Assembly (NCBI GenBank): GCA_934631025.1
Contig: CAKTXR010000035.1
Span: 1 to 26,681, forward strand
Reading direction: 5' to 3'
DNA from: an uncultured Clostridia bacterium
Lineage (GTDB): Bacteria > Bacillota > Clostridia > Christensenellales > Aristaeellaceae
Length of the DNA stretch: 26,681 bases
Position 1 is the stretch's first letter, and every line of letters starts with the position of its first letter. The notes beneath the pieces were generated by a model. The model made no database searches, had not been told where the DNA came from, and saw nothing but the letters and a program-made list of their open reading frames with translations. Position numbers and translations under genes: made by a program. Below, in pieces: positions 8,020 through 14,033 of this stretch.

Positions 8020-9201
8020 ATGAATATACTCATCTGCAATGCCGGCAGCACGTCGCTCAAATTCAAGCTCTGGGCGATGCCGGCACTTGACGTGCTGGCC
8101 GAGGGCCGCGTGGAGCGCGTCGGCAGCGACAGTGCCATATACGCCTATCGCCGCGGCGGCTTTGAAGCGCGCACGGAGGGGCTGAGCATCCCCGATTACA
8201 CCGCCGGCGTTCGGCTGTTTCTGGACGACCTGACCGACGCGTCGCACGGCGCAATTTCCGCGCTCGATGAGATCGCGGCGGTCGGCTTCAAAACCGTGCT
8301 TTCAAAGGACTTTTACGGCATTCACGAGCTGACCGAGGAGGTCAAGGCCGGTATGCGCGCCTATATGGCGGTCGCGCCGGCGCACAACGGGCCGTATCTC
8401 GAGGCCGTCGCCGTGTTCGAGACGCTGCTGCCGGACGCGCCGCGCATCGGCGTGTTCGAGACGGCCTTCCACACCACCATTCCGCTCGAGCGGCGCGTCT
8501 ATCCCGTACCCTACGAGTGGTACGAAAAGTACGGCGTGATGCGCATGGGCTATCACGGCGCGTCGCACGGCTACATCGCCGAGAAGCTCAAGGCGCATCG
8601 CCGCGTCATATCGTGCCATCTGGGCGGCAGCGGCTCGCTCTGCGCCATACTGGACGGAAAGAGCATGGACAACAGCTTCGGCTTCTCGCTTCAGGCCGGC
8701 ATCCTCCACGCCCAGCGCACCGGCGACATGGACGTGTACATCATCCCGTATCTGCTGGAGCAGGGGCTGAGCATGGACGAGATCCTCTATGGCCTGTGCA
8801 AAAACGGCGGCCTGAAGGGTCTTTCCGGCACGAGCGGCGATCTGCGCGACGTACAGTCGGCCGCCGATGCGGGCAGCGAGCGGGCACAGCTGGCGCTGAA
8901 CGTCTACGTCACACAGCTTCTTCGCTACATCGGCGCGTATTATATGGAGCTGGGCGGCGTGGACGCCATCGCCTTCACTGGCGGCATCGGCGAAAATTCA
9001 TGGCGGCTGCGCGAAATGGTGCTGGACAGGCTGGCGCACATCGGCGTAAAATATGACCGTGCGCTGAACCGCCGCGTTTCCGGTGAGCAGCTGATCTCCA
9101 CGCCCGATTCCGCCGTCGCCGTCCATGTCATTCCGGCCAACGAGGAGCTGATGGTCGTGCGCTCCGTCTGGTCGTGGCTCAACAATTCAGAAAGAAAGTG
9201 A
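8020..9201 (+). CDS. divergent acetate/propionate kinase-family protein
   Basis: This 393-residue protein of the ASKHA acetate kinase family has the length of AckA and the motifs NAGSTSLK (7-14), H122 in APAHNGPYLEAV, H179 in GYHGASH, R233 in QRTGDMD, FTGGIGENS (319-327) and IPANEE (371-376). Several catalytic positions differ. The GHRVVHGG block is GFKTVLSK, putting K91 where the acetate-site arginine stands; the FDTAFH aspartate is E147 (FETAFH); and HLGNG reads HLGGS (200-204). These changes argue against ordinary acetate kinase activity and for another acyl or small-acid substrate, or altered catalysis. The start ATG 8020 follows GAAAGGAAC. It is co-transcribed with the P-loop kinase and the zinc-ribbon gene, and no phosphotransacetylase gene is nearby. 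Confidence 0.85.
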   Translation: MNILICNAGSTSLKFKLWAMPALDVLAEGRVERVGSDSAIYAYRRGGFEARTEGLSIPDYTAGVRLFLDDLTDASHGAISALDEIAAVGFKTVLSKDFYGIHELTEEVKAGMRAYMAVAPAHNGPYLEAVAVFETLLPDAPRIGVFETAFHTTIPLERRVYPVPYEWYEKYGVMRMGYHGASHGYIAEKLKAHRRVISCHLGGSGSLCAILDGKSMDNSFGFSLQAGILHAQRTGDMDVYIIPYLLEQGLSMDEILYGLCKNGGLKGLSGTSGDLRDVQSAADAGSERAQLALNVYVTQLLRYIGAYYMELGGVDAIAFTGGIGENSWRLREMVLDRLAHIGVKYDRALNRRVSGEQLISTPDSAVAVHVIPANEELMVVRSVWSWLNNSERK

Positions 9202-9205
9202 TTTT

Positions 9206-9472
9206 ATGCGATGCAGCTGTCCCGAATGCGGCACCTATATGGTGCATTCCGAAAGTATGCACCTGGGCTGCGTCTGTCCCGAGTGCGGCGCGCGCTGCAC
9301 AGCCTGCCTGGGCACGAACACCGTCATCAGCCGTGAGGAACTTCAAAAGCTCAGGAACGTTCAGTGGTTCGAGCCGTCCTTTGAAGGCTCCCAGCCCGAG
9401 GACGAGCCGCCCGTCCCCGACGATCCCGTCGCCCGCGAACGTGACGAACACCCCGAAAAGGATCAGTGGTAA
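9206..9472 (+). CDS. small zinc-ribbon-like protein
   Basis: This 88-residue protein starts with three cysteine pairs, CSCPEC (3-8), CVCPEC and CTAC within the first 35 residues, arranged like a small zinc ribbon. An acidic, proline-rich tail with no predicted fold follows. It begins four bases after the stop of the acetate-kinase-like gene, with AAAGAAAG overlapping that stop, so translation is probably coupled. No family name is recognised. The role could be metal binding or protein-protein contact within the operon; this is inference. Confidence 0.7.
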   Translation: MRCSCPECGTYMVHSESMHLGCVCPECGARCTACLGTNTVISREELQKLRNVQWFEPSFEGSQPEDEPPVPDDPVARERDEHPEKDQW

Positions 9473-9476
9473 TCGA

Positions 9477-9518
9477 AAAACAGACACCGTTCTATTGCAA
9501 TAGACCGTCGTCTGTTTT
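9477..9518 (+). terminator. hairpin with U-run after the zinc-ribbon gene
   Basis: AAAACAGAC (9477-9485) pairs with GTCTGTTTT (9510-9518), with an inner palindrome CTATTGCAATAG. The U-run is short and part of the stem, so this is a probable but not very strong terminator, beginning within five bases of the stop codon. Confidence 0.55.
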
Positions 9519-9623
9519 GCTGCTTTGACGCTATTGACAGGCGCGCATTTTCGTCTCAAATCCGAAGGACTCGCAGTGTATATTAGACTAGGGTCTGTTT
9601 TAGCAGGAAAGAAGAGTTTGGCA

Positions 9624-9734
9624 ATGCCGTGCAGCGTCTGTGGCAATCATGTGCCGTTCTGTTCCGAAAGCTCCGCCCCTCATTGTGATTGCGCTCACGC
9701 CAAAAGCGGACTTCAGTCTATTCTTGCAAATTAG
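9624..9734 (+). CDS. possible 36-residue cysteine-rich small ORF
   Basis: An ATG at 9624, with AGGAAAGAAGAG 9-19 bases upstream, opens a 36-codon frame carrying CSVC, an isolated Cys, and HCDC. It ends inside the downstream terminator hairpin. The clustering of Cys and His is suggestive of metal binding, but a frame this short arises easily by chance, the stop lies within a transcription terminator, and no convincing promoter is seen. It is listed as a candidate only. Confidence 0.2.
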   Translation: MPCSVCGNHVPFCSESSAPHCDCAHAKSGLQSILAN

Positions 9735-9754
9735 ACTGAAGTCCGCTTTATTTC
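9702..9754. terminator. perfect 18-bp inverted repeat, bidirectional terminator
   Basis: AAAGCGGACTTCAGTCTA (9703-9720) and its exact complement (9732-9749) flank an 11-base loop. A-rich and T-rich flanks give a U-tract on each strand. It lies between the convergent kinase operon and the oxidoreductase gene ending at 9762, so it can end transcription from both sides. Confidence 0.85.
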
Positions 9755-9761
9755 CACTTCA

Positions 9762-10757
9762 TCAAAGCGCGCCGCAGCACTTCATGATGACCTTGAACAG
9801 CGCCAGCTCGTAATCGGGCGAGCAGAGCATTTCCTCCTCGCCCAGCACAGTGCGGGCAAAGCTGAGCATCATGTTGTCATAGCGGTCGACGATAATCTCG
9901 TGCGCCACGGCGCAGTCGCAGAATGCCTGCGCGCCGTTCTTTTCCAGCGTCATGTGCTCAGTCGTACGGATGCGCTGACCCGGGCCGGCCACGTTGATCT
10001 CGGTGGGCTTGATCTCAATCGTGCCCTTGCTGCCGCAGATGACGATTTGCCGGCGACGATAGCCGCCGTATTCCGTCGCGCAGGACTTGACGAACGACAC
10101 GCCGTTTTTGTACTTCATGATCGCGAAGCCATAGTCCTCCGCGCCGCCGCAGTCGATGCCGGTGGACATATTCATTGGGATGATTTCATCTGGCTCGCCC
10201 TGAATCTGATAGACCAGATCGATCAGATGGCAGCCCAGATAATACAGCATACCGCCCTTGAACTGCCCCAGCCACGCCCGCTTGGAAGGCGCGTGGCACA
10301 CGCTCATCTGCGTCTCGACCGAGAAGATTTCGCCCAGCTTGCCGCTCTTCGCCATGTCCAGCGCCTCGCGGATCATCGGGTTATAGCGATACATATAGCC
10401 CATCTGGAAGGGCAGATTTTTCGCCTTGACCGTCTCGATCAGCTTTGTGAACGACTCAAGATTCTGCGCGCCCGGCTTGTCCAGATGAATGGCGATCCCC
10501 TTGTCCGCGAACAGCTGCGCGTACTCGGTGGACAGGCTCTCCTCCGTCTCGATGGCGACCGCGTCCAGATCGTCCCGCGCCAGCAGCTCGTCCACCGTGC
10601 AGTGCGGAGCGTCCGGATAGATATCCTTCACGCGCTCCGGATTCGGCTCAGCCACGCCGACCAGCTCGAACGCTTCCGGATGCGCCATGACGCTGCGAAA
10701 CGTCGCGATCGCATGGTCATGTCCCGTGCCGATCTGAGCAATTCTGACTCTCTTCAT
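9762..10757 (-). CDS. Gfo/Idh/MocA family oxidoreductase
   Basis: This 331-residue NAD(P)-dependent sugar or cyclitol dehydrogenase-like protein has an N-terminal Rossmann motif IGTGHDH (9-15), the family's catalytic-lysine motif as DKPG (93-96, K94) and the second-domain signature GGMLYYLGCHLIDL with H177 and D180. It should oxidise a hydroxyl of a sugar-like substrate in the cytoplasm. Its start ATG overlaps the stop of the upstream dehydrogenase as ATGA, so the two are translationally coupled and probably act on the same pathway. The strong hairpin at 9702-9754 ends the operon. Specific substrate unknown. Confidence 0.9.
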   Translation of the reverse strand: MKRVRIAQIGTGHDHAIATFRSVMAHPEAFELVGVAEPNPERVKDIYPDAPHCTVDELLARDDLDAVAIETEESLSTEYAQLFADKGIAIHLDKPGAQNLESFTKLIETVKAKNLPFQMGYMYRYNPMIREALDMAKSGKLGEIFSVETQMSVCHAPSKRAWLGQFKGGMLYYLGCHLIDLVYQIQGEPDEIIPMNMSTGIDCGGAEDYGFAIMKYKNGVSFVKSCATEYGGYRRRQIVICGSKGTIEIKPTEINVAGPGQRIRTTEHMTLEKNGAQAFCDCAVAHEIIVDRYDNMMLSFARTVLGEEEMLCSPDYELALFKVIMKCCGAL

Positions 10758-11773
10758 TTAAGTTCCCTCCAGTCAAACTGAACCACCGGGAAGCTCTTTT
10801 CCGTCGCCAGGCGATGATAGACCTCACCCGCTTCCTCCGGCGAATGAACCTCCTGCACCAGTCCCTTCAGATCGAGCCGTCCCATCTCGACCATACGCAG
10901 CACGGCCATGATGTCGTCATGATGCGTCCAGTGGCCGGGATAGGATTCAAACCTGGGCCGCGCCTGCGTGTGCGCACCGAAGAGCTGGATTCCCGGGCCG
11001 TGTACCTTATGATAATAGTCGATCGTGAAATCCGAATGGCGCGTGCAGCCCAGCAGCGCCACGCGGCCCATGGGAGCCATCACGTCCAGCACCTGATCGA
11101 GGCCCTGTCCGAGGCCGGTCACCTCAATGGCCACCTTTACGCCGCCGTGCGTCAGCTCCTTCGCCTTTTTGACGAAATCGGGATCGAACGGATCGAGCGC
11201 ATAGTCCGCGCCGATTTCCAGCGCGCGCGTCCGCTTTTCCGGCACGGGATCGACGGCAATCACCGGCAGAGCGCCCGCCGCACGCAGCAGCTTCACCGCG
11301 ATCTGTCCCAGTATGCCCTGCCCCATGACCATCGCCGGCTCGCCGATCTCAAGGCTGCACTTGCGGATTGCGCCCAGCGGGAAGGTGGCGATCAGCGCCA
11401 GCGCCGCGTCCTGAAAATCGACCTTGTCGCTCTCAATCTTATGTATTTCGTATTCGTTTACGATTTTATACTGGCTGTGCGTGCTCCATGAAACGGCCAC
11501 GCGATCACCCGGGACGACGCGCGTCACCTCGCTGCCGACCGCCTCGACCACGCCGGACGAAGAATAGCCCAGCCGCCGCGGGAAATGCGCCACTGTGTCG
11601 ACCGTATAGATGCCCACGTTGACCTCGCCGGTCAGGTTGGCGCGCTCGGTGCCGCTGCTGATCGTTGAATAGACCAGCCTGACCAGCACGTCCTTTGCGC
11701 CCATCTCGCCCGTCTCGGCGGGGAGCAGCTCGGCCGTATCCTTCTTTGTAAACACGATTTCTCTCGTTTTCAT
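10754..11773 (-). CDS. medium-chain dehydrogenase/reductase (alcohol dehydrogenase-like)
   Basis: This 339-residue MDR-family protein has an N-terminal GroES-like domain and a nucleotide-binding domain with GQGILG (151-156). The region that in zinc alcohol dehydrogenases holds the first catalytic Cys reads STISSGTERANL (36-47). The canonical Cys and His zinc ligands are not apparent, so catalysis may be zinc-independent, as in the GTE-type MDR proteins found in bi-domain oxidoreductases. The start ATG 11773-11771 is chosen because AAAGGAGAG stands just upstream; the frame stays open another 90 bases without a better site. It is coupled by a four-base overlap to the Gfo/Idh/MocA gene. The promoter is unclear: a TATAAT at 11824-11819 has no good -35 box. 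Confidence 0.88.
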   Translation of the reverse strand: MKTREIVFTKKDTAELLPAETGEMGAKDVLVRLVYSTISSGTERANLTGEVNVGIYTVDTVAHFPRRLGYSSSGVVEAVGSEVTRVVPGDRVAVSWSTHSQYKIVNEYEIHKIESDKVDFQDAALALIATFPLGAIRKCSLEIGEPAMVMGQGILGQIAVKLLRAAGALPVIAVDPVPEKRTRALEIGADYALDPFDPDFVKKAKELTHGGVKVAIEVTGLGQGLDQVLDVMAPMGRVALLGCTRHSDFTIDYYHKVHGPGIQLFGAHTQARPRFESYPGHWTHHDDIMAVLRMVEMGRLDLKGLVQEVHSPEEAGEVYHRLATEKSFPVVQFDWRELK

Positions 11774-11863
11774 CGATATGTCACTCTCCTTTGCGCTGTT
11801 GGAACCGCTCTGCTTCATATTATAGAGCTTCTTTCCCAGCCGCGCGATACATAATACTGTCAA

Positions 11864-12073
11864 ATGACGGATACAATCCTCCTGTTTTTGCGCGGGCAGA
11901 TTCTTGCAGCATCGTTCGTGTTCTTCTGAATTTCAATTATGTATGCGCACTCATTGTCACTTCACCATCACTGTGTCGCCGCATTTCAGCGCTGTTTGCG
12001 GTTGATTTTTGCGTATTTACTACATTTTAACGAACGATGGGCGTTTTTGGCATCATTTTATTCGTGAACAGGG
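11864..12073. other. intergenic spacer with no recognised element
   Basis: This AT-richer spacer separates the dehydrogenase pair from the NCS2 permease. I see no convincing gene, no purine-type riboswitch and no strong hairpin. An isolated minus-strand TTGACA at 11863-11858 has no partner -10 box at a usable distance. Confidence 0.5.
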
Positions 12074-12102
12074 TTGTCAGAGAGGATTTTCCATGGTATA
12101 CT
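12074..12102 (+). promoter_or_regulatory. promoter of the permease-phosphoribosyltransferase operon
   Basis: TTGTCA (12074-12079) and TATACT (12097-12102) are separated by 17 bases. The start codon is only 33 bases beyond the -10 box, leaving no room for a riboswitch in the leader. Confidence 0.75.
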
Positions 12103-12134
12103 GAGGGCGAATTTTGACGAAAGGGTGACGTACT

Positions 12135-13280
12135 TTGGAATTCCTCAGCAACATCGGCCCGTTCATACTGGCTGTCGTCGCCGTGATCATCAACGGCGTT
12201 CCGCAGCTGCTCTACGCGCAGGCGCGCGGCTTTGCCCTGAAACCCGCCGGCTTCGCCTATCTGGTCGGCGCAATCGGCAATCTGCTCACCGGCTCGGTCA
12301 CACCCATATCGGGTCAGGCCGAAACCATCACCGTCGCCAGCGTAAAGAAGGACCTGCGCAACAACGTCAGCTCCGTGCTGCTGGCCGCCGTGTTGATGGT
12401 GATCCTCGGCCTGTGCGGCGGCGTGACGAAAATCGCCAATTTTGCCGGCGAGGCCGTCGTGGCCGGCATGATGAGCGGCGTCGGCCTGATTCTGGCAGGC
12501 GTCACCTGGGATATGTTCGGCCAGGAGAAGCGCATCACGCTGGTGTCGGTCGTCTCGGCCTTCATCGCCTATGCGGTCTTCCTCAACAGCCCCAACAAGG
12601 TCGTTTGGACGATCTTCATCTCCGTGGCCGTCTCTACGATCGACTTCCTCTTTATCCAGAAGCGCCGCGTGGACATGAGCACGCTGGTTGAAGATGGCCG
12701 CGAGTCGATCGAAATGAGCACCGAGTGGCGCTTCTGGAAAAAGGAATACTGGAGCGACTTCAAGGTCATCAAGCCCACGCTCAACCTCACCGTGATCTTC
12801 GGCGCGCTGAGCCTGATCATGCTCAACATCGGCGCGAACATCTCCTTCGGCGGCATCACCGCCAGCATCGCCGGCACCACGCAGAACTTCGACCATCTGT
12901 CCATCATCAACTCCCTCGCCGACATTCCCAGCGCGATCTTCGGCGGCCCGCCCATCGAGGCCATCATCTCCGGCACCGCCGGCGCGCCCTGGCCGGTTGC
13001 CTGCGGCGTGGTGTTCATGCTGGTCACCGGCATACTCGTGCTGTTGGGTCTGGTCAGCCGTCTGGGCAAGTATCTGCCGGCGCAGAGCATCTCCGGCTTC
13101 CTGTTCATCATCGGCCTTGTGATGACCTTCGCGCCCAATCTGTCCACCGTGACCACCTGCGACGGCTCCATGAGCGGCTATATCGCTCTGGGCGTGACCG
13201 CCTGGTCGAAGAATCCCTTCCTGGGCATGGTCGCCGGCATCCTCGTGCGCTATCTGGGCGCTTACATCGGCCTGGCGTAA
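12135..13280 (+). CDS. NCS2-type nucleobase permease
   Basis: This 381-residue integral membrane protein consists of hydrophobic segments throughout, with a central hydrophilic stretch at about residues 175-215. Motifs such as GSVTPISGQAE (53-63) and IFGGPPIEAIISGTAGAP resemble the paired half-repeats of the NCS2/AzgA-like xanthine-uracil permease family, which import purines or pyrimidines with a cation. It is shorter than the roughly 430-residue family norm. It starts with TTG at 12135; AAAGGGTGA lies about ten bases upstream and no ATG fits better. A phosphoribosyltransferase gene follows after 12 bases, supporting uptake and salvage of a nucleobase. The exact base is not determined. Confidence 0.8.
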   Translation: MEFLSNIGPFILAVVAVIINGVPQLLYAQARGFALKPAGFAYLVGAIGNLLTGSVTPISGQAETITVASVKKDLRNNVSSVLLAAVLMVILGLCGGVTKIANFAGEAVVAGMMSGVGLILAGVTWDMFGQEKRITLVSVVSAFIAYAVFLNSPNKVVWTIFISVAVSTIDFLFIQKRRVDMSTLVEDGRESIEMSTEWRFWKKEYWSDFKVIKPTLNLTVIFGALSLIMLNIGANISFGGITASIAGTTQNFDHLSIINSLADIPSAIFGGPPIEAIISGTAGAPWPVACGVVFMLVTGILVLLGLVSRLGKYLPAQSISGFLFIIGLVMTFAPNLSTVTTCDGSMSGYIALGVTAWSKNPFLGMVAGILVRYLGAYIGLA

Positions 13281-13292
13281 GGAGATAAAGCA

Positions 13293-13865
13293 ATGCAGAA
13301 GAACTGGCCCGAAACCCATCGCGTGTATCTCGCGTCCGACTGCCCCGTGGATCTGCCGCTGCTCGACATCGGCGACGGCTTCCGCATTTATTCCTTCGAC
13401 ATGACCGGCGAGGCAGCCTGGAACCGCGCCGCGGCCGAATCGCTGCGCAAGAAGCTCGCCGATTACGATTTCGACGGCTTCGTGACTGTGCAGACCAAGT
13501 CCTGCGGCCTGGCTCAGGCGGTCTGCACCGATTATCCCAAGTATCTCGAGCTGCGCAAGAGCCGCAAGAGCTTCATGATCGACCCCAAAGGCGTGTCCGT
13601 GCAGTCGATCACCACGCACGGCAAGCAGGAATTGTGGATCGGCCGCGAAAAATACGAGGCCTTTAAGGGCAAGAAGCTGTGCTTCCTCGACGACGTTGTG
13701 TCCACCGGAGGCACGATCGACGCAGTGCTGGCGCTGGCGAAGGAAATCGGCATCGAGATCGCCGTCATCGCCTGCGCCCTGACCGAGGGCACGCCCCGCA
13801 CCGAATACAGGGGCATACCGGTTGTCTCGCTCGACCACATTCCCCTGCCCGGCGCGGACAAATAA
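13293..13865 (+). CDS. phosphoribosyltransferase (adenine PRT-like)
   Basis: This 190-residue type I phosphoribosyltransferase carries the PRPP-binding loop FLDDVVSTGGT (131-141), in which two acidic residues bind the ribose. It would convert a free purine or pyrimidine and PRPP to the nucleotide in the cytoplasm. The N-terminal portion resembles APRT/xanthine PRT-like hoods, but the base preference cannot be read. The start ATG 13293 has GGAGATAA upstream. It sits directly behind the NCS2 permease with no promoter of its own, so import and phosphoribosylation are probably coupled. A terminator follows 13 bases after the stop. Confidence 0.87.
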   Translation: MQKNWPETHRVYLASDCPVDLPLLDIGDGFRIYSFDMTGEAAWNRAAAESLRKKLADYDFDGFVTVQTKSCGLAQAVCTDYPKYLELRKSRKSFMIDPKGVSVQSITTHGKQELWIGREKYEAFKGKKLCFLDDVVSTGGTIDAVLALAKEIGIEIAVIACALTEGTPRTEYRGIPVVSLDHIPLPGADK

Positions 13866-13878
13866 ATCATCCCTTTCG

Positions 13879-13913
13879 GCGGAACGTGCTTTTTTGAAGC
13901 GCGTTCCGCTTTT
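13879..13913 (+). terminator. intrinsic terminator of the nucleobase salvage operon
   Basis: GCGGAACG (13879-13886) and CGTTCCGC (13902-13909) form an 8-bp stem followed by TTTT (13910-13913). Confidence 0.8.
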
Positions 13914-13965
13914 GTCCACTTTTCAGCCGTTTTCTTTAACGCGAAAACAAATAATCTGTCATACC

Positions 13966-13994
13966 TTGTCCATGTCCTTCACGCATAATAATAG
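13966..13994 (+). promoter_or_regulatory. candidate promoter of the ABC exporter gene
   Basis: TTGTCC (13966-13971) and TAATAG (13989-13994) are separated by 17 bases, 40 bases upstream of the start codon. Both boxes deviate from consensus, so the call is tentative. Confidence 0.45.
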
Positions 13995-14033
13995 ATGTTG
14001 CCCTGCATTTTCCAATATTGAAAGGACATTCAA

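Noticed and set aside
11864..12134. Purine riboswitch before the NCS2 permease
   Set aside because: The promoter at 12074-12102 leaves a leader of under 30 bases, and no purine aptamer core was found upstream.
12027..13919. Minus-strand open frame of 630 codons across the permease and phosphoribosyltransferase genes
   Set aside because: It is antisense to two clearly recognisable genes with promoter, ribosome sites and motifs; its translation is His/Asp/Gly-rich and non-protein-like, as expected of a GC-rich shadow frame.
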